A stretch of 7,093 bases of DNA from positions 1-7,093 of the forward strand of contig JAISGC010000048.1 of assembly GCA_031263295.1 (NCBI GenBank), written 5' to 3'. This DNA comes from Rickettsiales bacterium. GTDB lineage: Bacteria; Pseudomonadota; Alphaproteobacteria; Rs-D84. The position numbers and the translations under genes are program-made. Shown in pieces: positions 1-6,376 of the stretch (the stretch's first letter is position 1; each line of letters begins with the position of its first letter). The notes beneath the pieces were generated by a model. The model did no database searches. It saw only the letters and a program-made list of their open reading frames with translations, and was not told where the DNA came from.

Positions 1-1
1 G

Positions 2-1681
2 GACTTTTTGATTTACGGCGAGGACGAGCAGAAAGCGGTTCTCAAAAATGTAATCGCGGCGCTCGGGCTGGACCCGAAGCAATTTGCGCCCGCGGACTGG
101 GTCGAGAAAATATCTTATTATAAAGACACAAACGGAGGCGCGCGCGGCGACGATTTTAATAAAATCTTCGCGGCGTATAATGCGGAGTTGGAGCGGCTCG
201 GCGGGCTCGACTTCGGGGATATAATTCTGCGCGTCATAAATATGTTCGCACGCGCGCCCGAGTTGCTCGAAAAGTATCGCGGCCAGTTTCGATATATTCT
301 GGTCGACGAATATCAGGACACGAATGTCGTGCAGAACCAGTTCCTGCGGATGCTGGCCGCCGGAAATATCTGCTGCGTCGGCGACGACGACCAGTCGATT
401 TATTCGTGGCGCGGCGCGGAGATAAAAAACATTCTGCATTTTAATCGCGATTACCCCGATGCGAAAATAATTCGGCTTGAAGAGAATTACCGCTCGACCG
501 GAAATATTCTCGGCGCGGCGAACAGCCTGATTCGCAACAACGGCGGCCGGCTTGGCAAAGATCTCCGCACGACGGCTGGCGACGGGGAAAAAATCCGGCT
601 GATTTCGTGTCCGTCGGACCAAGACGAGGCGCGCCTGATTGCGGATAATATCGGCGACGATTACCAAAACCACGCGATTTTGATTCGGAGCGGTTCCTTG
701 ACGCGCCTGTTCGAAGAAGAACTTTCGCGGCGGTCGATTCCATATAAACTGGTCGGCGCGATGCGGTTCTATGACCGCGCGGAAGTGAGGGATGTTATCG
801 CATACGCGCGCCTGTTGGCCCACGACTTCGACGATATGTCTTTCGCGCGGATAATCAACAAGCCGCGGCGCGGCATCGGCGACGGCACTCTTGAAACGCT
901 GCGCGCGGTCGCGCGGAAAAATGGCACATCCATAATGGAAGCATTGCGCACCACGCCGCTGAAACCGAAACAAGCGGCGGCGGCCGCGGACTTTTTGGCG
1001 GCGTTCGATTTCGATTGGGAAATATTGGCGACCGCGGATGCGATAGAGCAATTGCTGGACCGCGCGGGATACACGAAAATGTGGGCCGAATCTACGGAAG
1101 CGGACGCGCCCGACCGCCGCCGAAACATCCGCGAATTGGTGCGCGGCGTCGCGGCGAAGTTTCCGACCTTGGCGGATTTTCTCGAAAATGTTTCATTGAT
1201 GACGGCCGACGACGGACGCGACGACACGGGCCCGGCGGTGTCCGTTATGACGATGCACGCGGCCAAGGGCTTGGAGTTCGACAATGTCTTTCTGCCCGCG
1301 TGGGAGGATGGGATTTTCCCAAACGATATGTCCATTTCCGAAGACGGATTGGAGGAAGAGCGGCGGCTGGCCTATGTCGCGATAACGCGCGCGAAGAAGC
1401 ATTGCATGATTACATTCGCCGCGTCGCGATTGCTGTTCGGAAACTGGCGCCACGACGCGCCCAGCCGTTTTATCGCCGAAATCGACCCGAAGTTTTTCAG
1501 GTCGAATCTGCGTCCGATGAGCGAACCGCGCAAAGTTCGCCCCGCGCCGATAAAGCGCGCCGGGCGCGTCGGCCAGACCATCGACGACCCGGTCCACGGC
1601 TTCGGAGTTATAATCGAAGAGGGCGAGAACGATTTGACGATCGCGTTCAAGGCGTGCATAAGGAAAATACCTAAAACCTAA
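2..1681 (+). CDS. uvrD: UvrD/PcrA-type superfamily I DNA helicase, 5' end missing
   Basis: ATP-dependent 3'-5' DNA helicase of the UvrD/PcrA family, which acts in the cytoplasm in nucleotide excision repair, mismatch repair and clearing of recombination intermediates. The frame is already open at base 2 (reads D-F-L-I-Y-G-E-D-E-Q, matching the family's F-x-I-Y-D-x-x-D-Q segment), so the TTG at base 8 is not the true start. About 100-120 N-terminal residues with the Q motif and Walker A lie outside the window. Visible motifs: II, DEYQDT (nt 305-322); III, GDDDQSIYSWRG (380-415); IV, LEENYRST (476-499); V, MTMHAAKGLEF (1247-1279); VI, EEERRLAYVAITRAKK (1352-1399). A C-terminal Tudor-like tail with DPVHGFG and a terminal RKIPKT follows, so the 3' end looks complete. 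Motif V/VI wording resembles alphaproteobacterial UvrD. Rep is a less likely alternative because it lacks this tail type. Confidence 0.95.
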   Translation, partial: DFLIYGEDEQKAVLKNVIAALGLDPKQFAPADWVEKISYYKDTNGGARGDDFNKIFAAYNAELERLGGLDFGDIILRVINMFARAPELLEKYRGQFRYILVDEYQDTNVVQNQFLRMLAAGNICCVGDDDQSIYSWRGAEIKNILHFNRDYPDAKIIRLEENYRSTGNILGAANSLIRNNGGRLGKDLRTTAGDGEKIRLISCPSDQDEARLIADNIGDDYQNHAILIRSGSLTRLFEEELSRRSIPYKLVGAMRFYDRAEVRDVIAYARLLAHDFDDMSFARIINKPRRGIGDGTLETLRAVARKNGTSIMEALRTTPLKPKQAAAAADFLAAFDFDWEILATADAIEQLLDRAGYTKMWAESTEADAPDRRRNIRELVRGVAAKFPTLADFLENVSLMTADDGRDDTGPAVSVMTMHAAKGLEFDNVFLPAWEDGIFPNDMSISEDGLEEERRLAYVAITRAKKHCMITFAASRLLFGNWRHDAPSRFIAEIDPKFFRSNLRPMSEPRKVRPAPIKRAGRVGQTIDDPVHGFGVIIEEGENDLTIAFKACIRKIPKT

Positions 1682-1702
1682 ACAAACCACGAAGTGGTTT
1701 GT
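1682..1702. repeat. small perfect hairpin directly after the uvrD stop
   Basis: A perfect 9-bp inverted repeat (acaaaccac / gtggtttgt) with a gaa loop starts one base after the uvrD stop codon. It has no T-run after it, so I do not call it an intrinsic terminator. It could protect the 3' end of the uvrD mRNA, or be the outer part of the REP-like element that begins at 1701, with which it overlaps by two bases. Confidence 0.5.
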
Positions 1703-1836
1703 CATCCCCGCGCAGGCGGGGATAGGGCTCTAAACCTTACATTTCGCTACTACTTGTTTTTCCAATTATCTTTGATATTGAAACAAGTTTTTCGTTATAA
1801 AGTTAAAAGCCCTATTCCCGCCTGCGCGGGAATGAC
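1701..1836. repeat. facing pair of REP-like palindromic repeats
   Basis: The left arm (1701-1728) and right arm (1809-1836) are inverted copies, 28 bp with 2 differences. Each arm is itself a hairpin: atccccgc-gcag-gcggggat at 1704-1723 and attcccgc-ctgc-gcgggaat at 1814-1833. Between them lie about 80 bp of AT-rich DNA in which I see nothing else. The unit resembles the 'GTCAT-CCCCGC-x-GCGGGGAT' palindromes that are scattered through intergenic regions of many proteobacterial genomes. When translated, such repeats give false ORFs with peptides like IPACAGMT, and that happens here. Possible roles are mRNA stabilisation, transcription barrier or a remnant of a non-autonomous mobile repeat; the sequence does not decide between them. 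Confidence 0.8.
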
Positions 1837-1859
1837 AAAAAATCCTTTCAGGATTTTTT
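1837..1859 (+). terminator. terminator-like stem-loop downstream of uvrD
   Basis: A perfect 10-bp inverted repeat (aaaaaatcct / aggatttttt) with a ttc loop is followed by gtttt, so a T-rich tail is present. The core has only four base pairs that are not A-T-run pairs, so it is a weak hairpin. Its position between the REP-like pair and bamA fits a terminator for the uvrD transcript, and the A/T symmetry would let it work in both directions. Confidence 0.45.
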
Positions 1860-1867
1860 GTTTTGGT

Positions 1868-1896
1868 TTGTCTTGCGCCTATTCTTTTTATATTGT
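1868..1896 (+). promoter_or_regulatory. possible bamA promoter
   Basis: A TTGTCT (1868-1873) and a TATTGT (1891-1896) are separated by 17 bp in an AT-rich stretch just after the terminator-like stem. If used, transcription would begin about 10 bases before the bamA ATG, giving an almost leaderless mRNA. The match to the sigma-70 consensus is moderate and other TATATT-like hexamers overlap it, so this is a suggestion only. Confidence 0.25.
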
Positions 1897-1911
1897 ATAT
1901 TTTCCTGGATT

Positions 1912-4209
1912 ATGAAGAAGATATTCTCTTATTCTCTTATTCTCTTATTCTCTGCGGGCATAGCCCGCGCGGCCGTCGTGAAGACTATTTCAGTCGAGGG
2001 CAACCGGCGGATGGACGCGGAATCGGTCAAGATTCTGACCAATGTAAAGTCCGGCGACGATGTCGGCCCGGCGCGTCTGAATGAAATCGCAAAGCGCCTG
2101 CAAAGTTCGGGCTATTTCGAAACTGTGGCGGTCGAGACGCGCGGAACCGCATTGGTCGTCCGGGTTTCGGAATCTCCGATAGTGAACCAGATTACAATCG
2201 AGGGCAACGACGCTGCGTCCCTCGACGACCTTAAAAAGGAAATCCGCACCGCCCATCGCGGCGCGTTCAATGAATCCGTAGTCGCCGGGGATGTGCAAAG
2301 AATGCTGGCGCTTTATCAGCGCGTCGGGCTTTACGGCACGAAAATAACGCCGCAGAAAATTATCCTGGACAACGACCGCGTGAATATCGTCTTCGAGATA
2401 GAAGAGGGTTCGCCCACATATATTTCCGACATAAGCTTCACCGGCAATAAAGTTTTTTCGGGCAGCGAATTGCGCTCGGCGATTATGTCGCGGACCAGCC
2501 GCTGGTGGCGCTTTATGACCAGCTTCGATGTCTACGACGCGGACCGGATTTTATACGACCAGCAGTTGCTGCGCCAGTTCTACGCCCGCGCGGGCTATGT
2601 CGATTTTCAGATTCTGTCCGCCAAGGGGACATTCAGCGAGGACCGCACGCGATATGCTTTGGACATCGATGTGAAGGAAGGCGCGCAATTTCGGTTCGGA
2701 AAAATAGAAATAAAAAATCCGTTCAAGGATGTGCCGGACGACGAGCTCGTCGACGCGCTGATGGTGCGGGCAAACCGGGTTTATAATATAGACGAGGTTG
2801 AGGCGACGATTTCGGCCCTGCGCGCCAAGGTCGCCGAATACGGATACGCCTTTATAAATGTCGATGTGAATCCGACGAAAAACGATTCCGACAAAACCAT
2901 AGCGCTGGTCTTCGACATTCAGAAAACGAATCGCGTTTATATCGGCGCGGTGAATATTCTCGGCAATGTCAGAACATTTGACGCCGTGGTCGAGCAGTTG
3001 CTGAACATCCGCGCGGGCGACCCGTTTTCGCTCAACGACATAGAGGCCGCGCGCCAGCGGATTATGCGCACGCAGTATTTCAAGTCGGCCGATATGGTGC
3101 CGTCGCGGGTGCCCGATACGAACCTGATGAACCTGGATGTGAGGCTCGAAGAACAGCCGACGGGCGAATTGTCGGGCGGGCTCGGCTGGTCCAATATCAA
3201 CGGCTTTATGATTGACGCCGGAATCGCCGAGAAGAACTTTATGGGCCGCGGGCAGCTGGTGCAATTGCGGGGCAGCATTGCGCAGTATCAGAAACAGGTC
3301 TTGTTCGGATTCACCGAGCCCTATCTGTTCGGGCGGCAGTTGTCCGGCGGATTCGATGTGAACTATACGGTTTATGAATATGGTTCGCTCGGCTCATATG
3401 CCTATGACAGGGATAGTTTCTCGGTCGCGGGGCGGCTCGGCTGGCGGCTGACCGACAACTGGTCGCAGACGCTGCGATTGTCGGCGACATTCGACCAGAA
3501 CTATGATCTCCACGCGTCGGGTTGGCAGACCGCGAATCTTTACACCTTGGGCACGGGCCTGCGATACTATAATCTCGATACGAACTTCGCGCAGCAGACG
3601 CATACCGGTCTTGTCGCGAATCTGTCCGCGGCCTATACCGGCTTCGGCAGCACCGAGACATTTATGCGATACGGCGCCGACATAACATTATTGGCCAAGT
3701 TCTTTTCCGACCGGTGGCAGTTCAAGAGCAATCTCGAATGGGGAGCCATCGATATGATGGGCGGCGATTACATCTCGCGCGTCTATCGGTATTTCCTCGG
3801 CGGCGAGAGCCTTCGCGGATTCGACATAGCGGGCGTCGGCTCGCGCAATTGGTATTACCAATCCTATGCTCTCGGCGGCTTGTGGAAGATGAACGGATCG
3901 ACGCAGGTGAACTTTCCGGTCTTTATTCCCGACGAGTATCAGGTCAAAGGATTTTTGTTCTTGGACTACGGCGTGCTGGGACGCCCGCCCAAAGAAGAGC
4001 TCTCGTTCGGCAGCCCCGCGGTTTGTTTCGCATACGGGCGGACCGATTGCAGGAACGACATAGACACCGACTGGCGCGCGTCCTGGGGGTTCGGAGTTTA
4101 TTGGAACACGCCGATGGGTCCGATGAACTTTTCCTGGGGATACCCGCTGGTTGAAAAGTCATACGACCGCGGGCAGAGGTTCTTGCTGTCGTTCGCGACG
4201 CAGTTTTAG
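1912..4209 (+). CDS. bamA: outer-membrane protein assembly factor BamA (Omp85)
   Basis: Essential outer-membrane insertase that folds beta-barrel proteins into the outer membrane. I choose ATG 1912 (765 aa) because it gives a proper signal peptide (MKK, a hydrophobic core, then A-R-A before Ala21). The frame extends upstream only to a TTG at 1858 that lies inside a terminator-like stem. After the signal peptide come five POTRA domains at about residues 21-88, 89-167, 168-258, 259-340 and 341-416, then a barrel from about 417 ending in the C-terminal Phe of FATQF. The conserved loop-6 motif appears as LRGF (634-637), a variant of VRGF/Y. The length is close to that of other BamA proteins. Two cysteines (705, 713) fall in a probable extracellular loop 7. 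No clear Shine-Dalgarno precedes the start. ompH follows after a repeat-filled gap, as in the usual bamA-skp order. Confidence 0.96.
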   Translation: MKKIFSYSLILLFSAGIARAAVVKTISVEGNRRMDAESVKILTNVKSGDDVGPARLNEIAKRLQSSGYFETVAVETRGTALVVRVSESPIVNQITIEGNDAASLDDLKKEIRTAHRGAFNESVVAGDVQRMLALYQRVGLYGTKITPQKIILDNDRVNIVFEIEEGSPTYISDISFTGNKVFSGSELRSAIMSRTSRWWRFMTSFDVYDADRILYDQQLLRQFYARAGYVDFQILSAKGTFSEDRTRYALDIDVKEGAQFRFGKIEIKNPFKDVPDDELVDALMVRANRVYNIDEVEATISALRAKVAEYGYAFINVDVNPTKNDSDKTIALVFDIQKTNRVYIGAVNILGNVRTFDAVVEQLLNIRAGDPFSLNDIEAARQRIMRTQYFKSADMVPSRVPDTNLMNLDVRLEEQPTGELSGGLGWSNINGFMIDAGIAEKNFMGRGQLVQLRGSIAQYQKQVLFGFTEPYLFGRQLSGGFDVNYTVYEYGSLGSYAYDRDSFSVAGRLGWRLTDNWSQTLRLSATFDQNYDLHASGWQTANLYTLGTGLRYYNLDTNFAQQTHTGLVANLSAAYTGFGSTETFMRYGADITLLAKFFSDRWQFKSNLEWGAIDMMGGDYISRVYRYFLGGESLRGFDIAGVGSRNWYYQSYALGGLWKMNGSTQVNFPVFIPDEYQVKGFLFLDYGVLGRPPKEELSFGSPAVCFAYGRTDCRNDIDTDWRASWGFGVYWNTPMGPMNFSWGYPLVEKSYDRGQRFLLSFATQF
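1922..1953 (+). repeat. four perfect tandem copies of TATTCTCT inside bamA
   Basis: An 8-bp unit is repeated exactly four times within the codons for the BamA signal-peptide core (residues 4-14, IFSYSLILLFS). Eight is not a multiple of three, so gain or loss of one unit would shift the bamA frame, whereas three units (24 bp) encode exactly eight residues. The unit contains no stop codon in any frame. Such tracts are known substrates for slipped-strand mispairing; whether this one varies cannot be told from a single sequence. Confidence 0.9.
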
Positions 4210-4222
4210 CGGGGATTGCCTA

Positions 4223-4360
4223 ATTCCCCTTCGCTGGCGAAGGGGTGGACCGCGGCGACACACGCAGTGTGGCGCCGCGGGACGGGGTAGTGGAAATCAC
4301 TTTATCAATTACCCCTACCCCGGCCGCTTCGCGGCCACCCCTTCCCAAGGGAAGGGGAAT
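4223..4360. repeat. 138-bp composite palindromic element between bamA and ompH
   Basis: The ends are 26-bp terminal inverted repeats (4223-4248 and 4335-4360, 23 of 26 matching), and each end is itself a 9-bp hairpin (ccccttcgc/gcgaagggg at 4226-4245; ccccttccc/gggaagggg at 4338-4357). Inside are a ccgcggcg/cgccgcgg stem with a nested cacac/gtgtg (4250-4280), a cggggtag/ctaccccg pair (4283-4290 with 4315-4322) and a ggccgc/gcggcc hairpin (4322-4336). The whole could fold into one branched cruciform. No coding frame in it is credible and no target-site duplication is evident. It resembles a MITE or REP-type intergenic repeat and may also end or stabilise the bamA mRNA. Confidence 0.8.
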
Positions 4361-4402
4361 ACCGCTCTGGAATAATTCCTCTTTCCTTCCCTCTTGTCAT
4401 TA

Positions 4403-4411
4403 TGTTATAAT
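4403..4411 (+). promoter_or_regulatory. extended -10 promoter of ompH
   Basis: TG-T-TATAAT is a full extended -10 element with a consensus hexamer (4406-4411). The start of transcription would be near 4418, giving a leader of about 17 bases before ATG 4435. No good -35 hexamer sits 16-18 bp upstream, which is typical of extended -10 promoters. It gives ompH transcription of its own, independent of read-through from bamA across the palindromic element. Confidence 0.6.
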
Positions 4412-4423
4412 CCGAAAAACAAA

Positions 4424-4428
4424 AAGGA
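4424..4428 (+). promoter_or_regulatory. ribosome binding site of ompH
   Basis: AAGGA lies six bases before ATG 4435 and fixes that start. It is the only clear Shine-Dalgarno in front of any of the four gene starts in the window. Confidence 0.65.
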
Positions 4429-4434
4429 TAAAAA

Positions 4435-5079
4435 ATGGCGAAAAATCAAACACCGAAAAACTATGCGAAAATGGGCGTCATCGCGGCGATCGCCGTCGCC
4501 GTCGCGGGCGCCGGAGTGATGCTGTTCCGGGGCGGCAGCGTCTCGGTCGAGAATGCCGTCGCCGAGGTCTCGACGAACGCGGTCTCTGCCGCCGATATAA
4601 AAATGGCCGTGCTCCGCATGGACGCGATTCAGCAGAACGCCAAGGTTTTGGACGGGCTGCGCAAGCAGCGCGAGGCCTATGAAAACAAATTGAAGTCCGA
4701 ATTGGAAAAGACGCAGAAGGCGCTCGAAGGCGAAAAGGCCGAGATTGAAAAGTCCCAGGATGTTCTGTCGCGCGAGGCCCTGCAAAAGCGCGTCGTCGAG
4801 TATCAGCAGAAGGTCGCGAACTTCCAGCGGGTCGTGACCGAAAAGGCCCAGGCGGTCGAGGCCGCGTTCCAAAAGGCCCTGGTCGAAATCCAGGAAAAGC
4901 ATCTCGACGGAATCGTCTCGGCCATCATAGCGAAGAAAAATCTGTCGCTCGTTCTGGACGGCCGCTTCGTGCGCGTCGCCCCGAACGCGGCGCCCGCGCT
5001 CGACATAACGAACGAGGTCGTGTCGGCCCTCGACAAGAAAATATCGAAGTTCGATATGCCCAAGCCCAAAGGTCTTTAA
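4435..5079 (+). CDS. skp: OmpH/Skp-family periplasmic chaperone, apparently membrane-anchored
   Basis: Member of the OmpH/Skp family, trimeric periplasmic chaperones that hold unfolded outer-membrane proteins for delivery to the BAM complex. It has 214 residues. Residues 1-14 are a polar, basic N-terminus and about 15-31 a hydrophobic helix. The OmpH core runs from about 55 to 205: a first strand (IKMAVLRMDAIQ), a long Lys/Glu-rich coiled coil (about 72-165), then LSLVLDGRFVRVAP and the closing LDITNEVVSALDKKI, the family's usual C-terminal DIT-x-V signature. No clean signal-peptidase site follows the hydrophobic stretch, so it may be an uncleaved anchor; typical Skp is cleaved and about 160 residues. 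The start is fixed by an AAGGA box. Position after bamA matches the common bamA-skp pairing, although an intervening repeat and its own promoter suggest separate transcription. Confidence 0.9.
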   Translation: MAKNQTPKNYAKMGVIAAIAVAVAGAGVMLFRGGSVSVENAVAEVSTNAVSAADIKMAVLRMDAIQQNAKVLDGLRKQREAYENKLKSELEKTQKALEGEKAEIEKSQDVLSREALQKRVVEYQQKVANFQRVVTEKAQAVEAAFQKALVEIQEKHLDGIVSAIIAKKNLSLVLDGRFVRVAPNAAPALDITNEVVSALDKKISKFDMPKPKGL

Positions 5080-5084
5080 TTTTT

Positions 5085-5173
5085 TAATGACTAATGACTA
5101 ATAACTAATGACGAATTACTAATAAATACCGCCGATTAGTCATTAGACATTAGTCATTAGTTATTAGTCATTA
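5085..5173. repeat. heptamer repeat array arranged as an inverted repeat
   Basis: The left arm (5085-5112) is four 7-bp units: taatgac, taatgac, taataac, taatgac, followed by two decayed units to 5126. The right arm (5139-5173) is five units of the reverse complement: gtcatta, gacatta, gtcatta, gttatta, gtcatta. In register the arms pair over 28 bp with three imperfect positions, one of them a G-U in RNA, around a loop of about 30 nt. The array starts 5 bp after the ompH stop and ends 2 bp before the next ATG. No T-run follows the stem on either strand, so it is not a standard intrinsic terminator. Confidence 0.85.
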
Positions 5174-5175
5174 AA

Positions 5176-6321
5176 ATGAAATTATCATTCGCCGTTTTAT
5201 TTTCAATGATTATCACGGGCGCAGGCGCCGCCAAACAGGCGCTCTATCGTTCCATCGACGACGGGGCGGCGCCCGTTTGGGACGAGTTCGTGCCGACCCC
5301 CGCCGCGACCGACTACGGCAACAAATCGATGGGGGAAAACTCGCCCGGCGAATGGAACTGGTGGAATCTCAATCCCCGCGAGCGGCCCGTCGTCGCGGTG
5401 AAGGACGAGTTCTTCGACCCGACAATCGATTATGAATCTTTCGAGACCAAATCCGACCGTGAACTGCTCGACAACAAAAATATGATTCTGTCCGACCGGC
5501 GGAGCTGTCCGTTTTCGGACACTATGAAGTGCAAAACCTGGCTGAGCGAACCGCACGGCATAGAGTTTTTGCCCGAGAAAATCGGCTATATCCCCTCCTT
5601 GACCCCGAAGACAGACCTCGATATTGAAATCGAAAAACTTCTGGCGAAAAAGAAGGCCAAAATCGCCGAGCCTTGGTCGGTCGAAAAACGCAAAAAAGAT
5701 TTGTGGGATAAAAGCCACGAGTTTGCGGGCTGTCCTTTTGAGAAAGTCGAGGAGTGCAAGATTTGGAAAGCCAAGCCCGCATTCCCGGAGACCGGCCCGC
5801 ATCAGCCCGCGGGCATTCCGCGCGCGAATCTGGACGCGCTGATAACCCTCGCGCGGGCGGGAAATGAAATAACCGCGAAGATGCCGGACGCAAAGCCTCT
5901 TGTGCGGCGATACGAAATCCTGATGAAATCCGCGCGCGCGTGTTGCGGCGACGGGATGGTCAACAAATTGCAGGTCGCGGGCGCGACCACGGATTTGATT
6001 TATAAGTTTCTGGTCGACGACGCCAACTTTTATCAATTCGGCGAGCGGTGTTTAATGATAACGGACGGCGAGTTGGATGAAAATTACGCCGACACGCAGA
6101 CGGCCGAGGTGGTCGCCGATGTGCGCAACGAATGCCTGTGCCGGCGGCGGGATTTTTTTGCGGCGCTGCTTTCGCCGTTCGCCCAGGTTGCGGCGGCCGC
6201 GCCCGAGTTTAATAACGCCGCGTTCAATTATTCCTATCGCGACGGGCTGGGCCGGATACTCTCGGTCTCCATCGCCCGCGATGTGAAGGTCGTGTTGGAC
6301 CAGCTGAATAATTGCCCGTAG
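5176..6321 (+). CDS. unrecognised exported cysteine-rich protein
   Basis: I do not recognise this 381-residue protein. ATG 5176 gives a good signal peptide (MKLSFAVLFSMIITGAGA, cleavage likely after A-G-A at residue 18), so it is probably periplasmic or secreted; there is no lipobox and no second membrane segment. The mature part has ten cysteines. Four form a duplicated module, CPF-x5-CK-x-W, at 111-122 (CPFSDTMKCKTW) and 186-197 (CPFEKVEECKIW), separated by a Lys-rich, probably helical linker. Before them is a Trp-rich stretch (WNWWN, 60-64). The C-terminal third (about 220-380) has CC at 256-257, C292, CLC at 320-322 and C380, suggesting a disulfide-bonded or metal-binding fold. Codon use matches its neighbours, so recent transfer is not indicated. 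No Shine-Dalgarno is visible, because the heptamer array abuts the start. It sits where lpxD often follows skp, but it is not LpxD. Confidence 0.85.
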   Translation: MKLSFAVLFSMIITGAGAAKQALYRSIDDGAAPVWDEFVPTPAATDYGNKSMGENSPGEWNWWNLNPRERPVVAVKDEFFDPTIDYESFETKSDRELLDNKNMILSDRRSCPFSDTMKCKTWLSEPHGIEFLPEKIGYIPSLTPKTDLDIEIEKLLAKKKAKIAEPWSVEKRKKDLWDKSHEFAGCPFEKVEECKIWKAKPAFPETGPHQPAGIPRANLDALITLARAGNEITAKMPDAKPLVRRYEILMKSARACCGDGMVNKLQVAGATTDLIYKFLVDDANFYQFGERCLMITDGELDENYADTQTAEVVADVRNECLCRRRDFFAALLSPFAQVAAAAPEFNNAAFNYSYRDGLGRILSVSIARDVKVVLDQLNNCP

Positions 6322-6376
6322 ATTCCATAGCGTTTATTCGGTAATAATTCTTTTATTCTTTCATTTTTTCATTACA

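Noticed and set aside
1858..1911. Longer bamA starting at the TTG at 1858 (18 extra residues)
   Set aside because: The TTG lies inside the terminator-like stem, and the extension would put a second hydrophobic stretch before a perfectly good signal peptide starting at ATG 1912.
1694..1915. 73-residue ORF on the + strand (begins MVCHPRAGGD, contains IPACAGMT)
   Set aside because: It is a translation of the two REP-like repeats and the terminator-like stem. This peptide wording is a known false ORF type from such palindromes, and there is no ribosome site.
2551..3264. 237-residue ORF on the - strand opposite bamA
   Set aside because: It is a shadow of the GC-rich bamA codons. Its low-complexity, His/Arg-rich composition shows no domain, and the + strand gene is certain.
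4151..4682. Short + strand ORFs crossing the bamA-ompH gap
   Set aside because: They are translations of the composite palindrome joined to out-of-frame ompH codons, with no start signal or protein-like composition.
5085..5173. CRISPR array
   Set aside because: The units are only 7 bp, contiguous without spacers, and reverse direction halfway, so they do not have CRISPR architecture.
5085..5173. Intrinsic terminator for ompH
   Set aside because: The stem is almost entirely A-T pairs and is followed by aaaatg on the + strand; the T-run at 5080-5085 is on the wrong side.
5203..6036. 277-residue ORF on the - strand opposite the cysteine-rich gene
   Set aside because: The + strand frame has a signal peptide, ordered cysteine modules and neighbour-like codon use; the antisense frame is rich in Arg/Gly/Phe without motifs and is a reverse-strand shadow.
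6300..6376. A simple frameshift hiding the N-terminal half of PriA upstream
   Set aside because: All three upstream frames were considered. The only good coding frame there is the unrelated exported protein ending at 6321, and nothing resembles PriA lobe 1.
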